The notes under the pieces: model-generated | Told to the model about the DNA's origin: nothing | Seen by the model: the letters and a program-made list of their open reading frames with translations, nothing else | Database searches by the model: none | Translations under genes and position numbers: made by a program | NCBI RefSeq assembly: GCF_025961575.1 | Contig: NZ_JAOQNX010000008.1 | Coordinates: 62,001-126,000 of the forward strand | Length of the DNA: 64,000 nt | Reading direction: 5' to 3' | From: Rhodoblastus acidophilus | GTDB lineage: Bacteria > Pseudomonadota > Alphaproteobacteria > Rhizobiales > Beijerinckiaceae | Part shown: one piece after another, positions 41,413 through 51,368 of the stretch | How positions within the stretch are numbered: position 1 is the stretch's first letter | Layout of the letters: the number at the start of each line of letters is the position of its first letter

Positions 41413-43761
41413 ATGGCCCATGTCGTCGCCGTCGTCGGCAATCCCAATTGCGGCAAGACCACCCTGTTCAACGCGCTCACCGGCTCGACCCAGCAGGTGG
41501 GCAACTGGCCGGGCGTCACCGTCGAAAAGAAGGTGGGCGCCTATGCGCTCGGCGATGAGCGCTTCGACCTCGTCGACCTCCCCGGCATCTACATGATCGG
41601 CGGCCTGTCGAAAGGCTCCGAGGACGAGCGCGTCGCCCGCGACTACATCCTCTCCGGCGAGGCGCGCGTCGCGGTGAACATCCTCGACGCCTCCAATCTG
41701 GAGCGCAATCTCTATCTGACCACGCAATTGCTGGAGATGCGCGTTCCCGTCGTGGTCGCCGTCAATATGGTGGACCTCGCGGAAAAAAGCGGCATCCGCA
41801 TCGACGTGAAGGCGCTGTCCGAGGCGCTCGACTGCCCGGTGGTCGCCCTTGTCGCCAGCCGACGCCGCGGCGTGTCCGAGCTGAAACAGGCCATCGCCGC
41901 CGCCTGCAGGAACCCGAGAATTCCGTCGGTTCAACCGACGCACGCCCCCGCCGTCGAGGCGGCGCGCGCCGCTTTGGTCCCCGCGGTCGCGCAGGCCGCC
42001 GCCCGCCGCCAGGTCGATCCCGGCTGGGTGGCGCTCAAACTGCTCGAAGGCGACGGTTTTGCAGAAGAGCTGGCCGGTCCGGGCCTGCGGGGCGACATAG
42101 AGCGGCATGGACAGGCGATCGAAACCGCCTGCGGCGAGGAGGCCGACATCATCATCGCCGACGGCCGCTATCGCTTCATCGGCGCGGTGATCGCCGCCTG
42201 CTTCCACCAGCCCCGCAAGATTTCGCTGAAACTGACGCGGCGCATCGACAAGGTGGTGCTGAACCGGTTTCTCGGCGTGCCGGTGTTCCTGTTCGCCATG
42301 TATCTGATGTTCGTGTTCACCATAAAGGTGGGCGGCGCCTTCATCGACTTCTTCGGCCTGACCGCAGAGGCTTTGTTCGTCGACGGCGTCGGCGAGACGC
42401 TCAAGGCCGTCCACGCCCCGGAATGGCTGACCGTGCTGCTCGCCACCGGCGTCGGCGGCGGCGTCAAGACGGTCGCGACCTTCATCCCGATCATCGGATC
42501 GCTGTTCCTGTTCCTGTCCTTCCTCGAGGACTCCGGCTATATGGCGCGCGCGGCCTTTGTGATGGACCGCGCCATGCGCGCCATCGGCCTGCCCGGCAAG
42601 TCCTTCGTGCCGCTCATCGTCGGCTTCGGCTGCAACGTCCCGGCGATCATGGCGACGCGGACGCTGGAAAACCGCCGCGACCGCGTGCTGACCATCATGA
42701 TGGCGCCGTTCATGTCCTGCGGCGCCCGTCTGCCGGTCTACGCCCTGTTCGCCGCCGCCTTCTTCACCGACAACGGCCAGAATGTCGTGTTCGCCCTCTA
42801 TATTCTCGGCATCGCCTTCGCCGTGGCGACTGGCCTGCTGCTGAAAGCCACGCTGTTGCAGGGCGCGACCTCGCCCTTCGTGATGGAGCTGCCGCCCTAC
42901 CATCTGCCGACCGCACAGACCTTGCTGCTGCAGGCCTGGCGGCGGTTGCGCGAATTCGTGTTCCGCGCCGGCCAGGTGATCGTTCCCATCGTCGCTGTGC
43001 TCAGCTTCTTCAACGCCATGGGAACGGACGGCTCGTTCGGCAAGGAGAACACCCGCGATTCCGTGCTTGCGGCGGCGAGCCAGAGCATCACCCCGGTGTT
43101 CCGCCCGCTCGGCGTGACCGAGGAGAACTGGCCCGCCGCGGTCGGCCTGCTCACCGGCGTGTTCGCCAAGGAGGCCGTGGTCGGGACGCTGAATTCGCTT
43201 TACGCCGATATGGGCGCGGCCGACGCGGCGACCAAGGCGAAAACCGAAGGCGACGCGGCGGCTTCGGCCGAGACCGGCGGCGTCGTCGCCAAGCTCGGCG
43301 AGGCCTTCGCCACCGTGCCGGCCAAATTGGCCGAAATCGCGCCTTCGCTCGGCGATCCGCTGGGGCTGAACGTTTCCTATACCGGCGACGCCGCTCAGGC
43401 GGCGACCGAGCTCAAGGTGCAGAACGGGGTGTTCGGCGCGATGACCAGCCGGTTCGACGGCGTCGCCGGGGCTTTCGCCTATATGCTGTTCATCCTGCTC
43501 TACTCGCCCTGCGTGGCTTCGCTCGGCGCGATCCGCCACGAAGCCGGCATGGGCTGGACGGCTTTCGCCGTGCTCTGGAACACGCTGCTGGGGTACACGT
43601 CGGCGGTCGCATTCTACCAGGCCGCCACTTTCTCCCGCGATCCCGAAATGGCCTCGGCCTGGCTGCTCGCCTGCGCGACGCTGACGCTGGGCGCCATCGG
43701 GGCGATGATTGCGGCGGGGCGCTGGCGGGCGCGCGCGCTGGCGACCGCGCCGGCGGAGTGA
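41413..43761 (+). CDS. feoB: Ferrous iron transport protein B (GTP-dependent Fe2+ permease)
   Basis: 782 residues. The N-terminal G domain has the P-loop GNPNCGKTTLFN (residues 9-20), switch I QQVGNWPGVTVEKK, G3 VDLPGIYM, G4 NMVD and G5-like VASRRRG. A helical GDI domain follows. The membrane part includes the two inverted gate regions, LFLFLSFLEDSGYMARAAFVMDR with GKSFVPLIVGFGCNVPAIMATRTLE (Cys in GFGCNVP) and LFILLYSPCVASLGAIRHE. FeoB imports ferrous iron across the inner membrane. It lies between feoA and feoC in a tight operon (gaps 3 and 4 bp), probably induced under iron limitation. Confidence 0.97.
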   Translation: MAHVVAVVGNPNCGKTTLFNALTGSTQQVGNWPGVTVEKKVGAYALGDERFDLVDLPGIYMIGGLSKGSEDERVARDYILSGEARVAVNILDASNLERNLYLTTQLLEMRVPVVVAVNMVDLAEKSGIRIDVKALSEALDCPVVALVASRRRGVSELKQAIAAACRNPRIPSVQPTHAPAVEAARAALVPAVAQAAARRQVDPGWVALKLLEGDGFAEELAGPGLRGDIERHGQAIETACGEEADIIIADGRYRFIGAVIAACFHQPRKISLKLTRRIDKVVLNRFLGVPVFLFAMYLMFVFTIKVGGAFIDFFGLTAEALFVDGVGETLKAVHAPEWLTVLLATGVGGGVKTVATFIPIIGSLFLFLSFLEDSGYMARAAFVMDRAMRAIGLPGKSFVPLIVGFGCNVPAIMATRTLENRRDRVLTIMMAPFMSCGARLPVYALFAAAFFTDNGQNVVFALYILGIAFAVATGLLLKATLLQGATSPFVMELPPYHLPTAQTLLLQAWRRLREFVFRAGQVIVPIVAVLSFFNAMGTDGSFGKENTRDSVLAAASQSITPVFRPLGVTEENWPAAVGLLTGVFAKEAVVGTLNSLYADMGAADAATKAKTEGDAAASAETGGVVAKLGEAFATVPAKLAEIAPSLGDPLGLNVSYTGDAAQAATELKVQNGVFGAMTSRFDGVAGAFAYMLFILLYSPCVASLGAIRHEAGMGWTAFAVLWNTLLGYTSAVAFYQAATFSRDPEMASAWLLACATLTLGAIGAMIAAGRWRARALATAPAE

Positions 43762-43765
43762 AGCC

Positions 43766-43987
43766 ATGGCCATGACCCTGATGGAGGCCAAGGCCTATCT
43801 GGTGGCGCGCCGGCGCGCCACCCTCGTCGACATCGCAACGCATTTTGATTCGTCTCCCGACGCGGCGCGCCAGCTCATGCGGCATTGGCTCGACAAGGGC
43901 CGGGTGAAGCTCCTGGAATGCCGGCAATGCGACGCCGGCTGCCATTGCGGCCGGGGTCCCGACGAAATCTACGAATGGGTGAGCTGA
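43766..43987 (+). CDS. feoC: FeoC-like winged-helix protein with Cys cluster
   Basis: 73 residues. The winged-helix part ([46 protein letters not shown]) is followed by Cys52, Cys55, Cys59 and Cys61 ([11 protein letters not shown]), the ligand set for an oxygen-sensitive [4Fe-4S] cluster described in FeoC proteins. FeoC in enterobacteria binds FeoB and protects it from proteolysis; a transcriptional role is also debated. Position 4 bp after feoB supports the name. Confidence 0.88.
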   Translation: MAMTLMEAKAYLVARRRATLVDIATHFDSSPDAARQLMRHWLDKGRVKLLECRQCDAGCHCGRGPDEIYEWVS

Positions 43988-44035
43988 GACGCCGCCGGTT
44001 TGCTTCTGTCGCTCCGTCAAGCTAAAACCCCGCCT

Positions 44036-44151
44036 GCATTGGGGAGTAGGCGCCGCCTCCTGGCGGAGCGTCATCAACATGATGAGCTGCGGCGACATGA
44101 TCAGCTGCGGCTCTGGTGACGCGGGTGGACACACTCTGGCGAGACCAATGC
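44036..44151 (+). promoter_or_regulatory. yybP-ykoY manganese riboswitch upstream of mntP
   Basis: Stem P1 is perfect: GCATTGG (44036-44042) pairs with CCAATGC (44145-44151). The conserved 5' strand GGGGAGTAG (44041-44049) and the 3' strand ACTCTGGCGAGACCAA (around 44133-44148) match the yybP-ykoY consensus, with extra hairpins between. The class senses Mn2+. mntP starts 30 bp downstream with AGGAGG between, so control of translation or of early termination is likely. Confidence 0.92.
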
Positions 44152-44180
44152 TCCACGGCCACGCGCCAGGAGGGGTCGCC

Positions 44181-44732
44181 ATGTTGCAAACGCTTATTCT
44201 CGCCTTCAGCCTGTCCACCGACGCTTTCGCCGCCTCCGTGGCGAAAGGGGCGCGCTTCCCCAATATGGGCGCGGGCCGAATCGCCGCCATCGCCTTCAGC
44301 TTCGGACTGCTGGAGGCCTGCGCGCCGCTGGTCGGCTATCTGCTCGGCATCCAATTCGCGGGGACGATCGAGGCGTTCGACCACTGGATCGCCTTCGGCA
44401 TCCTCGGCTTCCTAGGCGGCCGGATGATCTGGAAAAGCTTTGAGGAAGGCGCCGAAGAGGTCGACAGCGCCCTGCCGACCGTCGCCGCGGTGTTCGCGAC
44501 CGCGCTTGGCACCAGCGTCGACGCCACCGCGGTCGGCGTCAGCCTGGCGCTGTTCAGCGACAATATTCCGCTGACGCTGCTCACCATCGGCGCTGTGACC
44601 TTGATGATGACCTTGATCGGCCTGCGCCTCGGCGGCGTGATCGGCGAACGCACCGGCAAATGGGCCGAGCGGATCGGCGGCGTCGGCCTGTTCGCCATCG
44701 GCGCGAAAATCCTGGTCTCCCATCTGGCCTGA
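44181..44732 (+). CDS. mntP: Manganese efflux pump MntP
   Basis: 183 residues with six membrane helices in two repeats. [20 protein letters not shown] and [18 protein letters not shown] are the paired Asp-containing motifs that form the Mn2+ pathway in MntP/Yeb[12 protein letters not shown] lies in the central loop. ATG 44181 is preceded by AGGAGGGG. The protein exports Mn2+ from the cytoplasm. A yybP-ykoY riboswitch immediately upstream gives a direct manganese-induced control. It sits between two iron-uptake units, which matches the known antagonism of iron and manganese homeostasis. Confidence 0.95.
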   Translation: MLQTLILAFSLSTDAFAASVAKGARFPNMGAGRIAAIAFSFGLLEACAPLVGYLLGIQFAGTIEAFDHWIAFGILGFLGGRMIWKSFEEGAEEVDSALPTVAAVFATALGTSVDATAVGVSLALFSDNIPLTLLTIGAVTLMMTLIGLRLGGVIGERTGKWAERIGGVGLFAIGAKILVSHLA

Positions 44733-44833
44733 CCCGGCCAGTTCGCATCCGTCACCGTTATTTTTCAGGCGCGAACTCGAGTGCGCGCCCGCGATGACGT
44801 GCGTCGCACACAATCGCCAACCCCATGTCTTAA

Positions 44834-44850
44834 TTTAGAAAAATTCTAAG
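44834..44850 (+). promoter_or_regulatory. Irr box / iron control element upstream of siderophore genes
   Basis: TTTAGAA-AAA-TTCTAAG matches the ICE consensus TTTAGAA-N3-TTCTAAA at 13 of 14 specified bases. It lies 166 bp before the small gene at 45016 that leads the receptor-piuC-exbB-exbD-tonB unit. Irr binds such boxes under iron limitation in Rhizobiales; whether it activates or represses here cannot be read from the sequence alone. Confidence 0.7.
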
Positions 44851-45015
44851 AAGCGCAGATTGCTTTGCTGCATGGCGGCAAGCTTGGCAATCTGGCAGCA
44901 TCGGAACCGCGGCCTCGCCGCCTCTCGGAAACCTTGATCATGACATCTGCGCTTCGCGCGGCGACCCGCCGCGCGGAAACGAACAAGCCTGTCCAAAATC
45001 CTTCGGGGGACAGGC

Positions 45016-45258
45016 ATGGATGAACTGAACGGCCGGATGATGGCCTTCCAGATTCTGCTCACCGGCCTGATCGCGCGCTCCGCCAATGACGCGCGCGATC
45101 CGCTCGGCTTTCTCAGCGACTTTCGCGACGAAATGCGCGCCGTCATCCGCGGCGTGCGCATCGACGGCCTGCCCGATGGCGGTCCGGTCCGCGACCACGC
45201 GCTGCGCGCCGCCGACGAAATGTTTTCGCTGATGAAGGCGCCAGCGAACGATCAATGA
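45016..45258 (+). CDS. Small conserved-looking protein leading the siderophore unit
   Basis: 80 residues, mostly helical: MDELNGRMMAFQILLTGLIA continuing to RDPLGFLSDFRDEMRAVIRG. A Shine-Dalgarno (GGGGGAC) precedes the ATG, and the gene ends 13 bp before the TonB-dependent receptor. No domain is recognised. There is no signal peptide or convincing membrane helix. Its position suggests a helper or regulatory role in siderophore uptake, which is speculation. Confidence 0.65.
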   Translation: MDELNGRMMAFQILLTGLIARSANDARDPLGFLSDFRDEMRAVIRGVRIDGLPDGGPVRDHALRAADEMFSLMKAPANDQ

Positions 45259-45271
45259 AGGGAAGCACCAC

Positions 45272-47707
45272 GTGACTGAAGCGACCAATCTCTCCATCCG
45301 GCGGCCTCTGTCGCTGCGCGGCGTCGGCGCCGCGCCCGGCGCGACATTCGCCGCCGCCTGCCTCGCCGGCGTCACCGCCTCCGACAGGGTGGAGGCGCAG
45401 GACTCCGCCCTTCCCGCGCTGACCGTAGACGCGCCGACCCAGCGCCATCGCGCCGCGCCGCCCAAGCCGACGCCGGCGCAACAGCGCGCCCGCGCCAGCC
45501 TGCGCCAGATGGCGCGCGCCCGCGCCGCGCAGCCGGCGGCGCGCCAGCCCAGCGAGCCCGCGCGCGCCCCAACGGCCGCCGCCGCCAATGTCCCGGCCGA
45601 CGCCGATCCCTATGCCGAGCCCGGCGCGCCCTACAAGGTCAACCGCGTCTCCAGTTCGTTCAAATTCCCCGAAACCATCGCCAATACGGCGCGGACCATC
45701 ACGGTCCTGTCGAAGGAAGTTTTGGACGACAAGGGAACCACCTCGCTGCGCGACGTCGCCCGCACCACCGCCGGCGTGACGCTGGGCACGGGCGAAGGCG
45801 GCAACGCCTTCGGCGATCGGTTTTTCGTGCGCGGCTTCGATGTGCGCAACGATATTTTCATCGACGGCGTGCGCGATCCCGGCGTTAGCATCCGCGAAAA
45901 CTTTTTTACCGAACAGGTCGAGATCATGCGCGGCCCCGGCTCCGCCTATGCCGGGCGCGGCACCGCCGGCGGCGCCATCAACATCGTGCCGAAACAAGCG
46001 ACCGATCGCGACTTCCAGACGATCGAAGGCATGGCCGGCACCGACCGCACGCGCCGCGTCACCTTCGACGTCAACCAGACGATCACGCCGACCCTGTCGG
46101 TGCGCGCCGGCGGCCTGCTGCAAGGCGCGAGCGTCGCCGGCCGCGACGTGACCACCGACTACCGCGAAGGCGCCTTCCTCGCGGTGAAATGGACGCCGCT
46201 CGACTCCTTCACCCTGCGGGCCAATTACATCTACACCAATCTGCACGGCATCCCCGATTTCGGCGTGCCCTATTACCGCGTCTCGAACGCCGTCTGGGGC
46301 TCGCCGGTCACAGAAATCGGCGTCAACCGCGACACATTCTACGGTTTCGCCAATCGCGACTTCCAGCAGGCGCAGCAAAACATCGGCACGCTCAACGGCG
46401 AATATCGCGTCAACGACATCGTCACCCTCAGCAACAAGCTGCGCGTCCAGGAATCCTTGCTCGCCTACGTCGGCACGCTGGCGCAGCGCGTCACCGCCAA
46501 TGGCCCCCTCGCCAATTGGACCGTGAGCACCAATCCGCAAAGCCGCCACCAGATCACCGACGTGATCGCCGACCAGGCCGAGGCCAGACTGACTTTTGCG
46601 ACCGGCGCGGTGAATCATATCGCGGTGGCGGGCGCCGAATTCTCGCATGAATCCGTCAAGGTGCAGAATTATACCAACCTCGTCTCCGAGGCGTTCGGCG
46701 GCGGCTCGACCAGCTCCAGCATCACGCAAAATCTGGCCGATCCGCAATACACCTATCTTTCCTTTCCCACGCCGGCGCTCAATCCGGCGTCAACCGGAAT
46801 CAATGTCGCGACGCAGAGCGCCTATCTGCTCGACACCGCCAATTACAATGATGTGCTCTTCGTCAATGGCGGCGTCCGCATGGACAATTACGCCATTTCC
46901 TCGGCCAATGCGCAGGGACGCAATGAGGTGGACGCGCTGATGTTCAACTCGAACGCCGGCGTGCTGGTGAAGCCGCTGCCGACGCTCAGCCTTTACGGCG
47001 CCTACGCCACCTCCTCGAACCCCTATGGCGCGGAACTCGACTCCACCAGCTATGCCTATGGCGGCCTGTCGCCGACGACCAATCAGGTGTTCGGCCCCGA
47101 GCGCAATCTCGGCTACGAAATCGGCGCCAAATGGGAGCTGTTCGATAGAAAACTGCTCGCCACCGCCGCGCTGTTCCGCACCGAAAAGACCAACGCCCGC
47201 GATGTCGGCGCCACCACGACCGCCGGCGCCGCCTATGAGATCGAAGGCATTGACCTCGGCGCCGGCGGCAACATTACTGAGGATTGGAGCGTGTTTTCCG
47301 GCCTGGTGCTGATGCGCTCGAAGGTGACGGAATCGCACACCGCGCCGGCCAACACCACAATGTACAAGACCAATGTCGGCCTGCCCCTCGCCAATATCGC
47401 GCATCAGAGCTTCAATATCCTGACCAAATACAAGATCGACCCGACCTGGGAGGTCGGCGGACAGGCGACCTATATGTCACAGATCTTCGGCGGCACGCTG
47501 GCGGCCAATGCCGGAACGGTGCTGCCCGCCCACTGGCGCTTCGACGCTTTCGTTGAGGCCAATCTCACCAAGCAGCTCACGCTGAAAGCCTCGGTGAACA
47601 ACATCTTCAACCAGCTCTACTACGACGCCTTCTACCGCAGCCTGTCGCCCTTCACCATGGTTGCGCCGGGGCGCGCCGCCTATCTCACCGTGACGGCGAA
47701 GTTCTGA
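45272..47707 (+). CDS. TonB-dependent siderophore receptor (Fiu-like)
   Basis: 811 residues. An N-terminal export region ends near VEAQDS. A long Ala/Pro/Arg-rich linker follows (about residues 60-105), then the plug domain: [62 protein letters not shown] and [22 protein letters not shown]. The beta-barrel ends in [21 protein letters not shown] with terminal Phe. The gene is paired with piuC, as Fiu/PiuA receptors for catecholates often are. GTG 45272 is the start, with GAAGGGA upstream. Energy would come from the ExbB-ExbD-TonB complex encoded just downstream. Confidence 0.93.
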   Translation: MTEATNLSIRRPLSLRGVGAAPGATFAAACLAGVTASDRVEAQDSALPALTVDAPTQRHRAAPPKPTPAQQRARASLRQMARARAAQPAARQPSEPARAPTAAAANVPADADPYAEPGAPYKVNRVSSSFKFPETIANTARTITVLSKEVLDDKGTTSLRDVARTTAGVTLGTGEGGNAFGDRFFVRGFDVRNDIFIDGVRDPGVSIRENFFTEQVEIMRGPGSAYAGRGTAGGAINIVPKQATDRDFQTIEGMAGTDRTRRVTFDVNQTITPTLSVRAGGLLQGASVAGRDVTTDYREGAFLAVKWTPLDSFTLRANYIYTNLHGIPDFGVPYYRVSNAVWGSPVTEIGVNRDTFYGFANRDFQQAQQNIGTLNGEYRVNDIVTLSNKLRVQESLLAYVGTLAQRVTANGPLANWTVSTNPQSRHQITDVIADQAEARLTFATGAVNHIAVAGAEFSHESVKVQNYTNLVSEAFGGGSTSSSITQNLADPQYTYLSFPTPALNPASTGINVATQSAYLLDTANYNDVLFVNGGVRMDNYAISSANAQGRNEVDALMFNSNAGVLVKPLPTLSLYGAYATSSNPYGAELDSTSYAYGGLSPTTNQVFGPERNLGYEIGAKWELFDRKLLATAALFRTEKTNARDVGATTTAGAAYEIEGIDLGAGGNITEDWSVFSGLVLMRSKVTESHTAPANTTMYKTNVGLPLANIAHQSFNILTKYKIDPTWEVGGQATYMSQIFGGTLAANAGTVLPAHWRFDAFVEANLTKQLTLKASVNNIFNQLYYDAFYRSLSPFTMVAPGRAAYLTVTAKF

Positions 47708-47708
47708 C

Positions 47709-48392
47709 ATGCTGATCTGCATCCCCGAAGTCCTCACCAAAGCGGAGGTCGCGGATTTCCGCGCCCTCATGGACGCCGCGGCCTGGGAGGACGGCAAGAA
47801 AACCGCCGGCGCCCAATCGGCTGTTGTCAAGAACAACGAGCAATTGCCGGTCGACGGCGAGTTGGCGCGGGCGCTCGGCGCCCGCATCATCCAGAAGATC
47901 ACGGCGAACCCCTTGTTCGTTTCCGCCGCCGTGCCGCTGCACATTTTCCCGCCGCTGTTCAACCGCTACGGCCCCGGCGCGCATTTCGGCCTGCACGTCG
48001 ACAATTCCATTCGCGGCGATGCGGCCACCGGCCTGCGCATCCGCACCGATTTGTCGGCCACTCTGTTCCTGTCGGAGCCCGAGGATTACGACGGCGGCGA
48101 ACTGACGGTGGAGACCGCCTATGGCGCGCAGGAGGTGAAACTGCCGGCGGGCCATATGGTGCTCTATCCCGCCTATAGCCTGCATCTGGTGGCGCCGGTC
48201 ACGCGCGGCGCGCGCGTGTCCTCGTTCTTCTGGATTCAGAGCATGATCCACGACCCGCAGGCCCGCGCGCTGATCTTCGACCTCGACCAGGCCATCCAGG
48301 GCGTCACCACGAAACTCGGCGTCGACGCCGACGAGACCGTGCGCCTCAGCCATGTCTATCACAATCTCATCCGCGCCCACGCGGAAGTCTAG
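47709..48392 (+). CDS. piuC: Fe(II)/2-oxoglutarate-dependent PKHD-type hydroxylase PiuC
   Basis: 227 residues. The iron ligands are His96 and Asp98 ([11 protein letters not shown]) and His159 (YSLHLVAPV); Arg169 in [11 protein letters not shown] binds 2-oxoglutarate. [19 protein letters not shown] is a typical PiuC/YbiX segment. The gene begins one base after the receptor stop. PiuC proteins are regularly found with Fiu/PiuA receptors and are thought to act in release or processing of iron from the siderophore; the substrate is not established. Confidence 0.93.
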   Translation: MLICIPEVLTKAEVADFRALMDAAAWEDGKKTAGAQSAVVKNNEQLPVDGELARALGARIIQKITANPLFVSAAVPLHIFPPLFNRYGPGAHFGLHVDNSIRGDAATGLRIRTDLSATLFLSEPEDYDGGELTVETAYGAQEVKLPAGHMVLYPAYSLHLVAPVTRGARVSSFFWIQSMIHDPQARALIFDLDQAIQGVTTKLGVDADETVRLSHVYHNLIRAHAEV

Positions 48393-48403
48393 GAAAGCCG
48401 GCC

Positions 48404-49096
48404 ATGCATGATCTCTCGCCCTGGTCGATGTTTCTCAACGCCGACCTTTTCGTGAAAGCGGTGATGACCACTTTGGCGCTCGCCTCGGTCGCCACCTGGA
48501 CGGTGTTCCTGGCGAAACTTTATGAGCTGTTTCGCGCGCGAAAAAACCTGGAGGGGGCGCTGGTTCGGATCGCCGGCGCGCGCAGCCTCGCCGACGCGCG
48601 CGGCGAACTCGGCGAGGGTCCGGGCGTGGTCGCCGCGCTGTTGCAGGCGGCGGCGCGCGAATGGGCCTTGTCCGGCGAAGCCGCCAAAAACCTCGAGGCG
48701 CGCGCCGCCTCGCATTTCCAGGAAATCGCCAAGGATGAAGCGGCGCGGGCGCGGCGCGGCACGGCGGTGCTGGCGACGGTGGGCGCGATCGCTCCCTTCG
48801 TCGGCCTGCTCGGCACGGTCTGGGGCATCATGAACAGTTTCATCGGCATTTCCAAAGCGCAGACCACCAATCTCGCCGTGGTCGCGCCCGGCATTGCCGA
48901 AGCGTTGCTCGCCACCGCGATCGGCCTGGTCGCCGCCATTCCGGCCGTCGTGTTCTACAATGCCGTGTCGCGCGCGGCGAAAACCTATCTGGAAAGCGTG
49001 CAGCGCGCCTCAGGCGTCGCCGCGCGTCTGCTGTCGCGCGATCTCGACCGGGCGCATCATGGCGCGGGCGCAAATCTCCGGCTGGCGGGAGAGTGA
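48404..49096 (+). CDS. exbB: ExbB, proton-channel subunit of the TonB complex
   Basis: 230 residues with three membrane helices. The N-terminal helix is LFVKAVMTTLALASVATWTVFLAKLYEL. The MotA/TolQ/ExbB signature GTAVLATVGAIAPFVGLLGTVWGIMNSFIGISKAQTTNLAVVAPGIAEALLATAIGLVAAIPAVVFYN is complete. With ExbD it uses the proton gradient to energise TonB. The gene follows piuC by 11 bp and is part of the siderophore operon. Confidence 0.96.
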   Translation: MHDLSPWSMFLNADLFVKAVMTTLALASVATWTVFLAKLYELFRARKNLEGALVRIAGARSLADARGELGEGPGVVAALLQAAAREWALSGEAAKNLEARAASHFQEIAKDEAARARRGTAVLATVGAIAPFVGLLGTVWGIMNSFIGISKAQTTNLAVVAPGIAEALLATAIGLVAAIPAVVFYNAVSRAAKTYLESVQRASGVAARLLSRDLDRAHHGAGANLRLAGE

Positions 49097-49097
49097 C

Positions 49098-49538
49098 ATG
49101 GCCGCCGCCCTGCCCAATTCCGAAGACGAGGATTTCGCCGAGACGCATGACATCAATGTCACGCCGTTCATCGACGTCATCCTGGTGCTGCTGATCATCT
49201 TCATGGTGGCGGCGCCGCTCTCGACCGTGGATCTGCCCATCGACCTGCCCAGCGCCAACGCCGCGCCGCAGAAAAAGCCGGACAAGCCGGTCTATGTCAG
49301 CCTGAAAAGCGATCTGGAGCTGTTTGTCGGGGAAACGCCGGTCAAGCGCGCCGACCTCGCGCGCCGGCTGGGCGAAGAGCCCGAAGCGAAGGAGCGCCGC
49401 ATCTTTTTGCGCGCGGACAAGACGGCGCCTTACGGCGAGCTGATGGCGGTGCTCGATCTGATCAAGGGCGCGGGCTTTTCGAAGATCGCGCTGGTGGCCC
49501 TGGAAGGCGCGCCGGCGGCGACGGGAGGACAGAAGTGA
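49098..49538 (+). CDS. exbD: ExbD, TonB-complex subunit
   Basis: 146 residues. The N-terminal DINVTPFIDVILVLLIIFMVAAP contains the essential membrane Asp (FIDVILVLL). A periplasmic domain follows (VYVSLKSDLELFVGETPVKRADLARRL and IFLRADKTAPYGELMAVLDLIKGAGFSKIALV). Length and motifs are standard. It starts one base after exbB and overlaps the tonB start by 4 bp. Confidence 0.96.
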   Translation: MAAALPNSEDEDFAETHDINVTPFIDVILVLLIIFMVAAPLSTVDLPIDLPSANAAPQKKPDKPVYVSLKSDLELFVGETPVKRADLARRLGEEPEAKERRIFLRADKTAPYGELMAVLDLIKGAGFSKIALVALEGAPAATGGQK

Positions 49539-50338
49539 CCGAACTCGCGCTGAACTGGAGCGAGACGCCGGCGCCGCGCCGCCTCTCCGCGACCTGGCTG
49601 ATCGCCGGCGGCGTCGCGCTCGCCCTGCACGGCGGCGCGGCCGCTGTCGCGCTGATGGACCGGGACACCGAGCTTGACGACGCGGTCGGCGCCGCCGCCA
49701 TCGAAATCGGCCTCGACTATGAGGCGCCGCGCAACGAGCCCTCCTTCCTGCCGCCGGGCCAGGAGGCGCAGGAGTCGCGCGCGGCGCTCGAAACGCCCGA
49801 CCAGAAGATCAAGACGGACAGCGCCCTGCCCGAGGCGCAAATGACGCAAGCCGAGGAGGCCGAGCAGCAGGCGGCGCCCAAGCCGCTGGAAAAGCCGGAC
49901 GAAAAGACGGAAGAAGCGAAGCAGAACACGGTGGCGACCCAGGCCGCGGTCGAGGCCGAAGCCGCCGCCGCGCCCTCCTCCGAAGCCGCGAAGCCATCGA
50001 ACCGCTCGCGCGCGCCGGTTCTGGGCGTCGGCGAAACCGCGCGCCGCACGGTCTTGACCTGGCAAAAGCAGCTGGTCGCCCATCTCGACCGCGCCAAGCG
50101 CTATCCGGCGGAGGGCGGCGGGCGCGGCGCCACGGTGAAGGTGCGCTTTCGCATCGACCGCATGGGCCGGCTGCAAATGGCGGAATCCGCGGCGACGCGC
50201 CAGGACCCGGCCTTCGAGGCGGCGGCGCTCGCCATGCTGAAGCGCGCCGACCCGGTTCCGCCGCCGCCGCCGGACCTCGCCGACGCCGGCCTGACGTTTT
50301 CGCTGCCCGTGGTGTTCCGGGCGCAACCGAAGCGTTAG
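49535..50338 (+). CDS. tonB: TonB energy-transducing protein
   Basis: 267 residues. One N-terminal membrane anchor (TWLIAGGVALALHGGAAAVALM, with the His typical of TonB helices). A long Glu/Pro/Ala-rich spacer spans the periplasm (about residues 60-155). The C-terminal domain reads WQKQLVAHLDRAKRYPAEGGGRGATVKVRFRIDRMGRLQMAESA and ends in LTFSLPVVFRAQ, the TonB_C fold that contacts receptor TonB boxes. It overlaps exbD by ATGA and is the last gene of the operon. Confidence 0.95.
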   Translation: MTELALNWSETPAPRRLSATWLIAGGVALALHGGAAAVALMDRDTELDDAVGAAAIEIGLDYEAPRNEPSFLPPGQEAQESRAALETPDQKIKTDSALPEAQMTQAEEAEQQAAPKPLEKPDEKTEEAKQNTVATQAAVEAEAAAAPSSEAAKPSNRSRAPVLGVGETARRTVLTWQKQLVAHLDRAKRYPAEGGGRGATVKVRFRIDRMGRLQMAESAATRQDPAFEAAALAMLKRADPVPPPPPDLADAGLTFSLPVVFRAQPKR

Positions 50339-50491
50339 CTCTATGGTTGCCCGGAAATCCCCGGCAAGATCGCCCGTGGCGAACCTCAGTGTGACGGCAA
50401 AGGGCGCTGCCCTCAACTTCACGGCAAAATCCGAGACGCGAACACCCATCAAGCGGGGGGAAAAGTTCCCCCGTGGCCGCCCCCTCTGCAG

Positions 50492-51244
50492 TCAAAAGCG
50501 ATCTCGCAGTGTGGGGCGAACCTCTATCCTGAGGGGCTGCAGTGGATTTTCGGCGAGCTGTCGCACTGCGGAACGAATCTCGGGCGAGCGTTCAATTAGC
50601 TCGAACGCATGAGCGTCCTCCAGCGCAACTTCCCGACGTAGTTCCTCGGTCGCCACTCGGAGGTTTTTGGCGTTTTCTGCACGAGAAATATCTAGCTGCC
50701 TCGCCTCAGCTGCGAGTTTGTCTGCTTCATACTCCGCTTTTCGGGCGTTGGCCCTCGCTAAGCGCACAGAGGCAGGTATATGCATCAGCTTGTCTAAGGA
50801 CTGCACCAGCGCCCAGATACCAGCCAAAGCGCCCGCACTTGTCGCCACTGGTCCAGCTTGGTTTATCAATTCAATGAGGAGCGGCGACTCGAATCGCATC
50901 CGGGTAACCGATAGCTGAACGTCTTCAGGCAATCGGTAGCTGTTTCGATTACGGGATGAGCCACCGACTCCGGCACGAACTGCCTCTCGGTAGCCAACTA
51001 CGTAAATACGGTTCAGATCCCATAACAGCGATGAGAGATCGAGAACTGAGAGGCTGTGACTTTTTCAATTTTGGTCACCTTCGACCACTGCAAAATCAAT
51101 GAGTTAGCAGTGTCGAAAACCGAAAATCTTGAATAAAGTCACAAACTCTGAGAAGTCTTGCAGCGACCCGAACTCCAACCCGACCGCATATTGCCGCGCG
51201 TGCGCCATAACAGACCGGTCCTCAACCTCCGAAGCAATGCGCAA
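50492..51244 (-). pseudogene. Hypothetical membrane/coiled-coil protein interrupted by two in-frame stops
   Basis: A continuous minus-strand frame from TTG 51244 reads SEVEDRSVMAHARQYAVGLE and FGSLQDFSEFVTLFKIFGF, then meets TAA (51104-51106) and TGA (51065-51067). It resumes as SVLDLSSLLWDLNRIYVVGY and REAVRAGVGG, and continues to 50492. The last part is a clean 146-codon frame with a hydrophobic segment (AGPVATSAGALAGIWALVQSL) and a coiled coil (ANARKAEYEADKLAAEARQLDISRAENAKNLRVATEELRREV). Coding-like sequence on both sides of the stops argues for one decayed gene. A TTG at 50930-50932 could still start the 146-residue distal part. Family unknown. Confidence 0.6.
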
Positions 51245-51368
51245 ACCTTAACCTTCGGCATGAGGTGTGACAACGAACTGGCATCACGTCCGGTGTGACA
51301 ACCTGAGGCTTAGGCAGGAAACGCGAGGAGCGAACTCGGCAAAATCTCGGTTTTTCAGGGTTTTGAGA

